Positions 38,193 through 49,419 of a stretch of DNA of 64,000 nucleotides are shown here, piece by piece. The stretch comes from Melampsora larici-populina 98AG31. Its lineage: Eukaryota; Basidiomycota; Pucciniomycetes; Pucciniales; Melampsoraceae. The stretch is taken from the NCBI RefSeq assembly GCF_000204055.1, contig NW_006768794.1, forward strand, positions 564,642 through 628,641. Direction: 5' to 3'. Made by a program: the position numbers and the translations under genes. Within the stretch, counting starts at the first letter, position 1; every line of letters starts with the position of its first letter. The notes below the pieces were generated by a model. The model made no database searches. It saw nothing but the letters and a program-made list of their open reading frames with translations, and was not told where the DNA came from.

Positions 38193-38540
38193 TCAGGCAA
38201 CTGCCACAAGGACACAGTGACACAGTGACACATATTTCACAAATGACCAAGGAGGTGTAGCTTTTGAGAAAAGTTGTATCAGTGTAGGTGCACCAGATAA
38301 TGATAAGCATAGTGAGCTGTTAAAAGTGAGTAAGGCCGGATCAAGAAAAATCATTGCATCTGAATTGGAAAAGCATATTTGGATCAGTGGAGGTGGCACA
38401 CTGAAGTTATTTACGCCAAATAAGCAATAGGAAAGAAGCAAGCAAGATCAGCATCTGTCCAAAGGTTTTTCAAAAAGCATCAGCTTTTGAATATGTTTGC
38501 GTAGGATAATGGAAAGTACAGAGAAAATAATTTGGGCTAA

Positions 38541-38935
38541 TGTGATATCCTAACTTGGACATATCCCTTTTTTCTACTCAAACGCGCTTCTAGCGCTATC
38601 TTACTTTTCTTTCTTTTCAAATGTACTTTCCATTCTTTATCATATTTTGTTGTTTTCAATCGAAGCGGATCTTACCAGATCCGTCCCGATCATTTATCTT
38701 AAGTATCTCATAACTAACTGTACCGAATCCACTTGTACCGGATTTGGATATTCTCCATAACCAGTATCAAGATGATCCCTGATCATCTTTTGTTGTACCA
38801 CCTCTTTCTTATTTCCTTTCTCGACACTTCATCCAAGATGCTCGACTATATAAGTCCTTCGCATCTTCCCTGTAATTCAAACCTCAAGTTACTTCCTGCT
38901 TACAAACCACACCCAAACTTTGTGAGTAGATCACA
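38541..38935 (+). repeat. Solo LTR (395 bp)
   Basis: The ends are TGTGAT and ATCACA, with TG...CA termini. The flanks CTAA (38537-38540) and CTAA (38936-38939) match as a 4-bp duplication, or part of a 5-bp one. A TATA box TATATAA lies at 38847-38853, followed by a C/A-rich leader as in an LTR promoter on the plus strand. No internal retrotransposon sequence is adjacent, so this is what remains after recombination between two LTRs. Superfamily unknown. Confidence 0.72.
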
Positions 38936-39278
38936 CTAAGGAAAGGGGACCAGGTGCTTTTATAAATTTTGTAGGAAGAAATCTGATGAGCTTTTGAAGC
39001 TGCGTGTGTGAAGTGATTGATGGATAAAAGGGGAGCAAAGGAGGAGCTTTTCAAAAAGTCGATGCACAGCGCAAAGAGGTACAATGACTTGCGGTTTGTG
39101 CATTTGAAATTTATCTGCTGTTGGGTAAGAAAGTAAGGGGATGCTAAACATATAAATAGAGGGGATTATCTGGTGTTTTTGGAGTGGCATTGTTCAATGC
39201 TACCCATGGTTACACCTAGGTGAGCCACAAGTGGGAAGCGGAGAGATCCTTGTAATCTACCCCCAGAATTCTGAAAGT
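38936..39278. other. Spacer between solo LTR and hAT element
   Basis: About 340 bases without a supported feature. The last bases, CTGAAAG (39271-39277), match the far flank of the hAT element and probably form part of its target duplication. Confidence 0.5.
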
Positions 39279-39436
39279 CAGGTGGTGGGTGTGGCGCATT
39301 TGGCGCGACAAAGGGTGCGCCCATTCATAAGACGACACTAGATTTTGATCATGTGGTAGAGTTGATCACTTCCGAATCCTTTTTGAATTAAAGAAAAATT
39401 AAATCTTTTACCTTGTCAAGACTTCAACTTCATCAC

Positions 39437-40468
39437 ATGCCTAAAGATACTGACAAGTGGGAAGCTCCCACTGAGAAACATGGGAAGTGATGGAATGGGT
39501 TTCTCATATCAAGCAAACATTATTCCATTTCTGGCCATCATAAAGCAAGGTGCATTCATTGTTTGGCGGAGCTTGATGGAAAGCCATCACTTTTATTCAA
39601 TCACATCAAGGAAAGGTGCAAAAGTGTATCAAAGGAAGATAGATCAACTTGCATTACATACACCATGACCAAAAACAATACTACATCCAACAACACCAAG
39701 GATCAGGCGGTCTCTACTAAAAAGCAGCCAATCAGTCAACCTCAATTTGTCCACAGCTTTCAAAATTCCTTGTTGAATAATTTCAGTGGCACTCCAAAGG
39801 AAAAGACAGACAAACTACATCAACTGCTTCTCAAAGCTTTAATTTCAGGCCATTTTTGCTGTTGTTTCCTTCAGAACAGATACTTCCAAGAGTACCAACA
39901 ACAACTTTGTGTGACAACGTACAAAATACCTTCCCATTATATCATGATGGATAGAATCCTCCCACACTTACATGCCCAGCACGAAATTTCTGTTCAATCA
40001 CAATTGAGCCAGCAGAAGAATCTCACTATCTTGCTCAATGGTTGGACAGATTTCTTGAGGAACAGTATCTATGCTGTGCTTATACTATGTGGAACTCACA
40101 TCAAGCAATTCCTAGATGTTCTTGATATTCATCAAGAACACTATACATCTGAAAACATGTGGACTGCACTAAAGAGATCTCTTGTCAAGAAAAGTATCAA
40201 TTGGCAGCAAATCAGTGCTGTTGTATCTGACTTGCCATCAGTCATGATCAAATTCAGGGTTTGTCCCATCCCTTTTACCTTTTGTATATGTATGTAGAAA
40301 AGATCCACTGAGAACTGTTTTTGATTCTGTCAACAGAAGCTTGTTATCAAGGCCCACCCCATATCTTTGGCTTAGCATACTGCCTGCATGCCTTCAATCT
40401 TATTGCAAAAGATATACTCGGACATCCTATCATGGAGGATGTTGTGGCCAATAACAAGGCACACATTG
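39437..40468 (+). pseudogene. hAT transposase, N-terminal segment
   Basis: From the ATG at 39437 (MPKDTDKWEAPTEKHGK) one frame runs on, interrupted by TGA at 39488-39490. A BED-type zinc finger shows ARCIHCLAELDG and LFNHIKERC. The RNase H-like core begins with LTILLNGWTDFLRNSIYA, then SAVVSDLPSVMIKF. After a probable intron near 40259-40337 the frame resumes with HIFGLAYCLHAFNLIAKDI, a hAT hallmark, and is cut at about 40468 by an insertion. I could not make this splice junction agree in phase. hAT transposases excise and insert the element; this copy cannot work. Confidence 0.78.
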
Positions 40469-41935
40469 TAGAACTCCTACGCAGTGTAGCGTAGGCTGAG
40501 CCGGAGAAGGTAAGAATCACCGTCAAGAAGGACGGATGAAACTAAGTTGCTGCGAAGCTGCCTTCAACCTAAGAAATTCTACAAAAAATTACGTAGGACA
40601 ATTCTTAACACTTCCGCCTTTACAAGTTTCCCGTAAACCTAATTTACCCCGTACAAGGATATTCACACTTTATAAACCCTATTTATCCCTCCCACAACTG
40701 AGCCACACACCAAAATTTTAAAAAAAACAATTTAAAAAAAACACAACTTGGCCTGGAATTGAACCCAGGTTCAGTCTTTGTCCTACTGGCCCTGACTGGC
40801 CCTGACTCGAGTACTGACTTCCAAAATTAAAAAAATTAAAACAAAATCCCACTATCCTTCTTCCAATCAACTTCAACGTATAGGATCAAGAAACACTTCA
40901 ACACAACTAATCCACACTGAAGAGTAAGTCTTTTCTGCTTTTCCTTTTAACTACTAACTAACTAATCAAACAACTTGCTTTGTTTCTTTTTTACTCTTAT
41001 CTTTTTTTTTTATACTTAGAACACTCAACTCGATGCTTTAGCTTAATTCAACCACTAACGCACCCTAACAACACAAGAACCTTTTTTAAAACACTCGATC
41101 GACTTCACTGCGATCTTCTACACGATGCGACAGACTTCCTTCTTCCTTCAGCACAACCACCCACTTATGTACCCTTCCACCCTCAATTTCCGACCAATTC
41201 TTCTTTCTCCACTCGATCAACTCCAACCGATTCTCTTTTCTTCGCTCCTTCCGATTCTCTTTTCAACTCCTATCCGCCTCGATCTCTTGATTTTAACACC
41301 CAGGTATGTTCTTCTATTTGGTTTCCTTTTCTTCTTTTGTTTTGTTTACTGACTTCTTGACTTCTTTATCTCCACCCTTTCTTATCTCCTTCCTCTAGTT
41401 TTATTTCGATTTTGATCCTTTATTTCAATTCCTTCAATTCGATCATTCTCTTCTTCTCAAGATTTTACCTCCGACCGATTCCAAACGCGATCCGTGTAAG
41501 TCTTTCATCATTCTCGTTATCTCTTTGAATTCTTTCTACTACTGATACTAACTGATATTTATCTTTGTCTTTATGTAGTTTGTTTAGTTTTGCTTTGAAT
41601 CCCTTGGTCCTTCTACCCAGCTCCGTCCGATTCCTGCCTTCCGTTCACCTGACTACTTTTTCTGTTTCGTTTCTTTTTTTTTTCTTTTCTTATCCTTGTA
41701 TTTTGTTTTGTTTTCTTTTCTTTTGTCTTGTTTTACTTTATCTTGTTTTGTTTTGTATGTTATTTGTCTTGATTTCTTTTGAATTTTGAATAAAATAAAT
41801 GAATACTGAATCAATTTTAACTAAGAATTCTAAAAAAGTTCCTCTTGATAAGTTGAATGCGAGTACTTGTGAGCAATAAGGTGAGCTCTTTGAGCAACTT
41901 GATGAGTATAAAAGATGAGGTTATGGAGCAGGTTT
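40469..41935. other. Insertion inside the hAT transposase (unclassified)
   Basis: Not hAT sequence. It starts with a small palindrome, CCTACGCAGTGTAGCGTAGG. The hAT reading resumes near 41936. The sequence CACATTGTAGAACT before the insert resembles CACAACGTGAACT after it, which may be a target duplication. At 41040-41600 a proline/serine/phenylalanine-rich frame can be joined across two GT-AG introns in phase but has no ATG, so I do not call it a gene. Long pyrimidine runs follow at 41640-41770. A tRNA-like segment is listed separately. Confidence 0.5.
40744..40800 (-). ncRNA. tRNA- or SINE-like pol III fragment
   Basis: On the minus strand CCTGGGTTCAATTCCAGG resembles a tRNA T-arm, and GGTTCAATTCC matches the pol III B-box in 10 of 11 positions. 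A run of T follows within about 15 bases, as in a pol III terminator. I cannot fold a complete tRNA: no matching acceptor stem and no clear A-box. A SINE or decayed tRNA is more likely than a working tRNA gene. Confidence 0.3.
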
Positions 41936-42584
41936 CGCTTTCCACAACGTGAACTTTTTCACATCATCAGCATTCTGGGCTGAACACCTTGAAAAGTGGA
42001 GGGAGCAGGAGAAGATTGCACATGGCCTACAAACAGCATGTGAGACACAATGGTTTTCCATGGCTAAAGTGTGGTTATGTGTCAAAGAGCACAAGCTTGG
42101 ATTCCATTGATGTGTAGCAATGCTGGATGATTGAGCCATCAATACACCTGCCATCAACAAGAATGTTCAATCAATTGTTGATAATTGCAACCACTTCACA
42201 TCTAATCAAGTTTTGGTGAAGGTTCTTTGACCTGTTGTTGTTGCCATTGCTCGGTTGGAATGTGCAAATTCAACCTTTGGGGATGTCTGGCTTGAACTTG
42301 CTACTGTATACTGCAGACTTTGAAAGATCAATCTACACATGTACCAATGCTCCACCAATTTCAAGCAACACTGCTTGAATGTCTTGCATCAGTGATCAAA
42401 GATGTATGAAGGCAATATCTACATCATCGGATTCTTTTTAAATTCATCTTGTCATCAAATGGCTGTGTCTTGCGAGTTCTCTATTGAAAAAATGGCACAG
42501 ATGATCGTGAATGTTGCTCAATCTTGAGCTTTCAGCAAATCAGACACAATAAGTCTCAAAGAACAGATTCCTCAATACTTTAGT
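41936..42584 (+). pseudogene. hAT transposase, middle segment
   Basis: About 216 codons in a single frame with no indel: FFTSSAFWAEHLEKWREQ, then ACETQWFSMAKVW (family consensus ETRW), then FGDVWLELATVYCRL. It contains six stops and all six are TGA, several at positions where Arg is expected. The frame ends at the AGT that flanks the foldback element starting at 42585. The downstream continuation lies after 43650. Confidence 0.78.
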
Positions 42585-43647
42585 CACAGCCCCCATCTAC
42601 TAGGCTCTGGAAGGCCAGAGCCTACCACCAACTCCATGAAAGATTCAGAAAGATTTCAAAAAGACTCCAACATAATATCATGTGGGGCCATTTGCCTGTC
42701 CGACCACCAAAGTTCTGATGTCATCATATGATGTCATAAATCTGTACACACCTGCTCCTTTATTCACAGATCAAGAATATATAGTCTATTAAACTTTATC
42801 GTGTAAATTGACTGAGTTATTGAGGTTTTAAAAAAATCACGGATAGAAAGTACTATTTTTGTACTATACACAAGACTGGGATCTTGAATATCTTCAATCT
42901 TTGTCAATATACATATACATTAAATTTGATAATATTCTCCGCACTATGTTTCTCCACATTTCTGGTCCCTACATCCTTTGTCTATGGGGAGTATGTTTAT
43001 ATGTCATAGTGGATTATATACAGAAGTTGGATTTTCTGAAGTTCTTTGACCTTGAGGCAAATTGTGATGAATTGTAGGGCCCACATTAGGCACAAATAGA
43101 CTGATATGCATGTAAATAATAATTTCCAAAAGTCTCTGCCATCAATTTATTCCTACCCTTCCAGGAATCAACAAACCAGGGAAAGATTGGACTGCTCATG
43201 TAGGAATTCACAATTACATATAGAAATATGCCTTTTGGACAACGGCTGAAAAATAGAAAAATTGTTGAAACATGTATTGTACAGTGGAATAGAAAATTTA
43301 TTTTATATGTATATTGATAAAGATTTAAGATATCAAAGATCCCAGTCTTATGTATAGTACAAAAACAGTATTTTTTATCTGTGATTTTTTTTCGAACCTC
43401 AATAACTCAGTCAATTTACATGATAAAGTTTAATAGACTAAATATTCTTGATCTGTGAATACAGGAGCAGGTGTGTACAGATTTATGACATCATATGATG
43501 ACATCAGAATTTTGGTGGTCGGACAGGCAAATGGCCCCACATGATATTATGTTGAAGTCTTTTTGAAATCTTTCTGAATCTTTCTTGAATCTTTCTTGAA
43601 GCCGAGGTAATCTCTGGCCTGCCAGAGCCTAGTAGCTGGGGGCTGTG
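42585..43647. mobile_element. Long-TIR foldback element (1063 bp) inside the hAT transposon
   Basis: Arms of about 315 bp (42585-42897 and about 43327-43647) are inverted copies with scattered mismatches. The ends are CACAGCCCCCA and TGGGGGCTGTG. AGT flanks both sides (42582-42584, 43648-43650), a 3-bp target duplication. The 430-bp centre has no coding capacity that I trust. CAC-type ends with a 3-bp duplication recall the CACTA/EnSpm group, an inference only. Confidence 0.8.
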
Positions 43648-43650
43648 AGT

Positions 43651-44276
43651 GGAAATGATTTTCTTCCTTCTTCCAAACAAGGTAATGTTTTTACATTTGA
43701 TCAATTGGGTACAAGGATGGATCACTGATAATCTTACCTCTGATAGATGAAAAGCCGTTGGACTACTGGTTCTGAGTCAAGATATCACCTCAGACAAGTC
43801 AGTTGAAGAAACTTGCAATATGGGTTCTTGAGCTGGTGGTGCATGCAGGTGGTGTTGAAAGCCTTTTCTTGGATATGACAGGTACCAAGACTAAAAATCG
43901 TAACCAAATGGATCCTGATACACTTAGGATGATCTCACAAGTTGGAATGGGGCTTTCTTTTGAAAAGATCTCTTCAAAAAAAAGTTCTTCGGTATCAGCA
44001 AGTCAAGATCCAGGGGTTGAAAGCAACTTGGATAATGAGTTCGATGGACCCAACTCTCTTGAAGAATTCAAAGCTGGCGTCTTTCCTGTCAGTATGGTTG
44101 ACCAGGTAGAAGGTCTTCTTGACCCAAATCTTGGACTGGAGGATTGTTACATAGATACTTTGTTTGATCTGTCTGACTTTGAAAACAGATAAGCTCGTGT
44201 GCATGAGCCCCAGACTGAAGACATCAATGTTATTGATAGTCCTTCAAAGTCATGGGACCTTGAAGATATCTTTTGA
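43651..44276 (+). pseudogene. hAT transposase, C-terminal dimerisation segment
   Basis: Continues the transposase after the foldback element. It contains LKKLAIWVLELVVHAGGVES and MTGTKTKNRNQM, the typical hAT C-terminal dimerisation motif. A TGA interrupts just upstream (WF-stop-VKISPQ). A TAA at about 44190 is followed by a further 28 in-frame codons that read plausibly, ending at TGA 44274-44276. Both stops fit C-to-T changes. Confidence 0.75.
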
Positions 44277-44534
44277 GTGATCTGCTTGATTTCTTTTGTT
44301 ACATACATTCATAGAAAAAGATATATCTACTTAAAACAACTTTGTAAAGTCTCACTTGGTGTCCAAACATCTATAACAGCCTTGATTTCCATTTTTGGAA
44401 AGAATTCTTCCATCTCCCAAAAATTTTTGACTCAAATGGTGCGCCGCCCGCGCCCCTGCTGGTTGGGCACACCCTGGCTGACAGTTTTTGCACCTGGGCG
44501 CGCCTGGTCTCCTAAAAAAAGCACCCACCACCTG

Positions 44535-45413
44535 AGCTGAAAGCCTGCCGTTGTGACAGGGTTCAGGGAATTTTGGGGTGAATCCAGATTTAAGAATATT
44601 GATATGGCAGATACTCTAAAAGCTTGTTTTTCACCAATGTTATGTAAAATCTGACAAAGAATAACATACTTGAACTTAAGGGCTGACAAATTTATCAAAA
44701 TGGGAAGAGCGGAGCCTGGAAAATCAACATACATGCATGTACTCAATTTCTGGATTCACATGGCCAAAAAAACCTGTTTGAGTTATAAGCCTTCTTTTGA
44801 AGGTGCAGACACAGCCGCGCAAGGGGCTTAGTTAAACTAACAACAAGGGGGATATAGAGCTTGAAGAATATAATCTACTAGTGCAGAATCCATTGATTGG
44901 CAAAAATAAATTGCAAGACCTCTCAATCAAAGGACATAGCCAGTGGAGGCTGGTGGAGGTTAGAATTGACATGGAGCCGGAGGCCAGCTTCCAAATTTTT
45001 TTTGGGGTTCATACTAGCTAAACTTACCAAAGTCCCACGCTGTAGCTTGCAGAATGACAGCTATGTATGAAGCTCTAAAGAGAGAAGGAACCCAAAGAAG
45101 GTTTAGGCTTGTCAAATTGATAAAAACTGAGTTTTGGACTGTTTTGGACCGCAGATCTAACGGGCAACACAAGGCTGAAGGCCTGCCGCCTTAGAGCATC
45201 TCCAACGTTCCTGAATCCAAAAACATGTACAGTTTGGGTTTTAACCTCAGCTGAACAGGTGTATTTATTTTAGGTGACAGCGCCCTTCAGCGCACAACTG
45301 AGCTGCTTTCTCAATTCCCCATGGGGTTCATTTGAGGTTGAACCCCCGTCACCACATGTCTTCATTTACATAAGTGGTTGATTGCACTTACCACATTCCA
45401 CACAATATATGTA
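44535..45413. other. Intergenic, no gene seen
   Basis: No supported coding region. At 45191-45210 the motif TTAGAGCATCTCCAACGTTC appears; its inverse occurs at 61959-61976 beside the IS630-type transposase and may be a transposon end. Confidence 0.5.
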
Positions 45414-46108
45414 CAGTCAAATCCATAAAGGATGAAATCGAGGATTCTTCAAAATTGAGTGATGGTCTGTGCGCCTGGCAGTAAGGTTGAGATTGACTGT
45501 GCAATCTGTCAAACTTATGCGCCACATCAAGTATAAATACATACATATCGGTAAGGAATAATACAATTTATACCAAAAAATTGGTTGATTTGAAAACCGC
45601 TGTGGTATAGCAGCAAGATCCATGGTGCTTTCATTTGCTGCAAATGTTATCTCAAAGGTTACCTGTCTGTGTTTGACTCGCTTTCCTTTTTGGTTTTTGT
45701 TCCTTTTTGTTACAAGTCTTTTTTTTACTTATTGCTGCGAAGCAAAAATTAGGACAAAAAGCCTGACATACTATTACTGGCCTTCTTTGTCTGTGATAAA
45801 TCTATTGTCATTGTTGATCTTGGCAAAAAAGAAACACGTGACAAGATCAACAACGAGTTGAACACCAATTGTTTTTGACCCAGCGCGCCTGGCAGACATT
45901 GCTCTACACCATTCGGACACGAAGATATGAAAGCAAGACAAGAATTATAGACTTCGACATCAATTTTTTGTAATAAGCATCTGTATATTGTCAGATGTGG
46001 CGTGTAAGTTTGACAGATTGCACAGTCAATCTCAACCTTACTGCCAGGCGCACAGACCATCACTTGATTTTGAAGAATCCTCAATTTCATCCTTTATGGA
46101 ATTGACTG
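45414..46108. mobile_element. Tc1/mariner-type MITE (695 bp) flanked by TA
   Basis: The ends CAGTCAAATCC and GGAATTGACTG are flanked by TA on both sides (45412-45413, 46109-46110). The arms stay similar for about 115 bp, including TGATGGTCTGTGCGCCTGGC. Inside there is only a T-rich stretch without domain features. A TA duplication and CAGT ends are typical of Tc1/mariner elements. Confidence 0.85.
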
Positions 46109-47194
46109 TAATTGATTGCGCTCACTTCACGTAAAGAAAGAGAAAGAAAGTCCACGGATGTAACAATTTTTTATATTTGGCCCAATAGTCGTTGGGAGAC
46201 TGCTTTTTCAGCAATTCAGCCAGGTCCGCAAATCTGCGGACCTGAGCATGGGAGTGTGTCATTTCCCAAAAATTGTGTTTGATGTTCTATTAAACAAGTG
46301 GGATGTGACCGGTACTTCTTCTACAGGATGGGCCTTGTGGTTGTGTGATCTTGAGCAGGATGTGCTCCCCTAACGCTCCGCAGCATGTGTACGAGGTGAC
46401 TGATCTTTCTACGTTACTCACCTTTACTCTTGCTAGCTACCTCACTCCCAGCTACCAGCAAGATTATTCTTGTTCACACTCCTCACTTTCTCTTCCACCC
46501 TACAACGCGGTGTGTTCCCAACATCTAGATTGCTCACACTCACGACCAACACGCAACTCTACGACTCTGACAAAAGGCTCTCATGGGCCAGGGTCTTTTC
46601 GAAGTCCCTCCCGCCCGCTCTGGTTTCACATGTTTACTTCTCGTTTCTTGGCCTTCATGTTCTGCTTTGTCTACGGTTCTCTGCTCTGTTCCCTCTTGGT
46701 ATTTTTTCTCTTTCGTTTTTTTTAAAAAAAGAAAAGAGGGGGAGATCTATGTTTCATTGTGTCCTAGAAAGGGGTGTGTGTTTTATCTACCGTTTCTCTT
46801 TTTCCTTGTTACGTTTTACTTGTCTCCATTTTTTGGACCTGTTTCTGGTGTTATTTTCTGGGGGCCCCAAATAGAGTGCTTTCGTTGTTGTACTACTCGC
46901 GTTTCTTGAGGGCGGTTGTATTGTCTTTTTCTCTTTCCTCTTCCTCCCCTGTGAGGGGGCGGTTTTTCTCTCTTCTTGACTCTTGTGAAATGGTTACACT
47001 TGCGCGGGCCCTAGGGTCCGCGTGGCTTTGCCTAGCTACCACTGAGGAAAGTCCCATGAGGCCGGGCCTCCGTGAGAAGTCATGACACATCCCCCAAGTT
47101 TGCACCATGGGCCAGGTGTGAGACCTTGCCCTCGGCGCTGGAGGATGATTTTCTGAAAAACTGCAATACAGCTTACGTTTTTGACATAAACGTA
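46109..47194. other. Intergenic, mixed composition
   Basis: A perfect small palindrome GGTCCGCAAATCTGCGGACC lies near 46212-46240. The plus strand from 46340 to 46900 is T/C-rich and open in all three frames, so the ORFs there reflect composition rather than genes. No domain recognised. Confidence 0.45.
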
Positions 47195-49199
47195 AGGGCC
47201 TGTTCGGTAGGAAAACCAATATACTGTTACCAAAAAACAGTATATCGATCTGCCTCTACCACAAGGGGCAGATTGAAAAACTGTTTTTCGGTTTGTTTAA
47301 TTTACCAAACACCCGATCAAAATGGTCATCAAAAGATCAAAATGATCATTGTTGACCTTTTGATGACCATTTGAGTGTTTGGTAACTGAAAAATGTACAT
47401 CAAATGAAATTTGAAAATTGATACTCATCCATCACGGTCATCAACGACCTAAACACTCCATCTGCTTTTGATTCACAACTCAAACCATGTAACGCTCTCA
47501 CATTGCACAATTTTGAAGGCCATGGAGTGTTGTTCTTATGTTTGAGTTTTAGATGTGAATTCATATATAGTGACAATTCAAAAGCAAATTGACAAGTTTA
47601 CAAACATCTTTCTCTTGTTCTTTTTGAATTGGTGAACATGAGCTTACAAAGCCAAAAGGGTGACGGTTGAACTTGAAGAGATCATTGGGTATGGTGAACA
47701 AGGGTGATTGAAAAGGAAGGGTGAAGGAGAGAGTTGAAGAGAGGGGTATGGAAAAGGGAGAGGGGCAAAAAGTCTTTTTTGGTCTGATATACGGCCAAAA
47801 GGCTGTATATTTGGGGTATACAAATATGGTTCTGGAAATTTCCAGAAGTGTTTCCCCAGAACGCCAGAAGTTTTTTTCTGGGTGTGTTCTGAACTTATGG
47901 TATTCTGAAGCTTAGAATGACCAACACCGCATGTTTTCCAGAAGAGCAGGAGGCTTCTGATGTTCTGGAAAAAGATGTCTGGAAATTTCCAGAACAAACT
48001 TTGTATACCCTAATTGAAATCAACCAGTATATCGTGTTATACAATTTGGATTTTTGTCCAAATAAATTTACCGAACACCGGAAGTTTTTTGAAAAATCAA
48101 TATATGTATATGCTAATATACTTGGGGTATACAAATATGTTCTGGGAATTTCCAGAAGGTTTTTTCCAGAACGCCAGAAGTTTTTTTTTGGTGTGTTCTG
48201 GTGTTCTGGCATTCAGCAAATTTGAATGCACCACACTTCCAGAATGCCAGAAACCCCATGAACACAACCCAACTACACCAGCTCACCCCTCATCCCCACT
48301 CACCTCAGCACCAAAGCACATCACCATCAGCTACTTCATCTCATCACAATTCACTACTCTCACCTTGAATCCTCGAGTCAATCAGACATTTGAGATACAA
48401 CATTTTTGGAAGATTTGAATCAATTTCTATCGAGAAAAGATGTTCAAGTCAATTAGAGAATTGAAATCAAATTTCTGAGGAGTTCAATTAATGTTCAACT
48501 TCTTCGTGAAGTCGGTTTTCAGACAAATCACAAAGACAGTCGACATGAAGAGCAAAGCTTTCAAGTAGGTAACTAACATGTGTTTCAAAGAGATTGGTTT
48601 GGAAACAATGATCTCATCAGTTTGAAAAGTTGTCTGAAATTGACAAATCAAATGAGATCAACAACAATCATTTTAACAACTCAAAACAAGATTAACAACA
48701 ATCATTTCAATTCAAAAAGGTACATATTTGCAGCTTAACATCAAGTCAAATGAGACTGAAGAAATCTCAAAAAGGATACAAAACAAGACTGCATCAATTG
48801 ATTTTGTGCACTAGAAGATCTCGTTTCCTTTTGAGAGACATTTGAAAACTAAGAAACAAACACAAATTGAAACCAATGAATCCCTCTTAAGATGAAAATA
48901 CATTTAAAAACGTGCTTCAAATCTTAAGGGCTGAGGTTTTGAAAGTCACAGGCCAACAGTGTGACGATTGGATTTTTGTGAGGGCTGCTTGGTTGGCTGA
49001 AGGTGGGGTATCACTGTCAATCACTTGATCCAGACGGCTGCAGATTTTGGATTGTGTTTTCCCAAATGCCAGAAGGGTTCTGGTGTTCTGGAAAAAACCT
49101 TCTGGAAATTCCCAGAACATATTTGTATACCCTAACTGTATATTACTTTGGTGTAATATATTGTGATATACGTATATCAACTCGTACCGAACGGGCCCT
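47195..49199. mobile_element. Composite TIR element with nested foldback repeats
   Basis: Outer ends AGGGCC(T/C)GTTCGGTA (47195-47209) and TACCGAACGGGCCCT (49185-49199) are inverted. AACGT occurs next to both ends, so the target duplication is ambiguous. Inside are two foldbacks sharing termini TTGGGGTATACAAA and TTTGTATACCCTAA: 47811-48013 (203 bp) and 48122-49135 (1014 bp). Each carries repeated TTCTGGAAATTTCCAGAA palindromes. No transposase is recognisable. The outer ends resemble hAT-like or Harbinger-like MITE termini; unassigned. Confidence 0.65.
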
Positions 49200-49205
49200 A
49201 ACGTT

Positions 49206-49365
49206 TACTACCTTTGCTAAAAAGGTTGCTTGCGCGACCACAGATGAGAAGAGAAGAGATCCAAAATTTGGGCGCAGTCTGCTGCGAGGCTGCTGCACAG
49301 CTGACCAGAATCCAAATCCGGTGCAGCCCAAAAATAATCAGGGTCCCAGAATCAAACCCTGCTGT
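49206..49365 (+). repeat. Dispersed repeat, copy A
   Basis: About 160 bp (TACTACCTTTGCTAAAAA onward, including GCGCAGTCTGCTGCGAGGC) is about 90 percent identical by eye to the reverse complement of 61780-61945. The latter copy is upstream of the IS630-type transposase, so this is probably a fragment of that transposon's 5' region. All frames are similarly conserved, so it is not evidence for a coding exon. Confidence 0.75.
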
Positions 49366-49419
49366 ATCAAAACCCCCTGGGTCCCATTCTATCCATATAT
49401 TGATATTTGCTGAATCAAA

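Larger units (their letters stand above)
32244..38540. other. About 6.3-kb gene desert
   Basis: AT-rich DNA without a gene I can support on either strand. Open frames reach about 96 codons (34795-35085) but have no start context, codon bias or family resemblance. It contains a short 10-bp tandem repeat and a hairpin, listed separately. A 40-bp segment (about 38025-38065, AAGGTTTTTCAAATAATGATCAG) has a diverged direct copy at about 38463, so 38020-38500 may be an old insertion. Confidence 0.55.
39279..44534 (+). mobile_element. hAT transposon, both ends present, dead and with nested insertions
   Basis: The left end CAGGTGGTGGGTG (39279-) is matched by CACCCACCACCTG at the right (44522-44534). 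CTGAAAG flanks both sides (39271-39277 and 44537-44543), consistent with an 8-bp duplication with blurred edges. Three transposase segments on the plus strand lie in hAT order: BED finger and catalytic start, middle, and C-terminal dimerisation region. They are separated by an insertion of about 1.47 kb and by a 1063-bp foldback element. Without these the element would be about 2.7 kb. CAG-type ends, the 8-bp duplication and the domains all indicate hAT. Confidence 0.82.

Noticed and set aside
40744..40800. A functional tRNA gene
   Set aside because: Only a T-arm and T run are visible; no acceptor stem, D-arm or A-box could be found.
46345..46909. Three overlapping Phe/Leu/Ser-rich plus-strand frames suggesting a membrane protein
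   Set aside because: All three frames are open because the strand is T/C-rich; none has conserved features.
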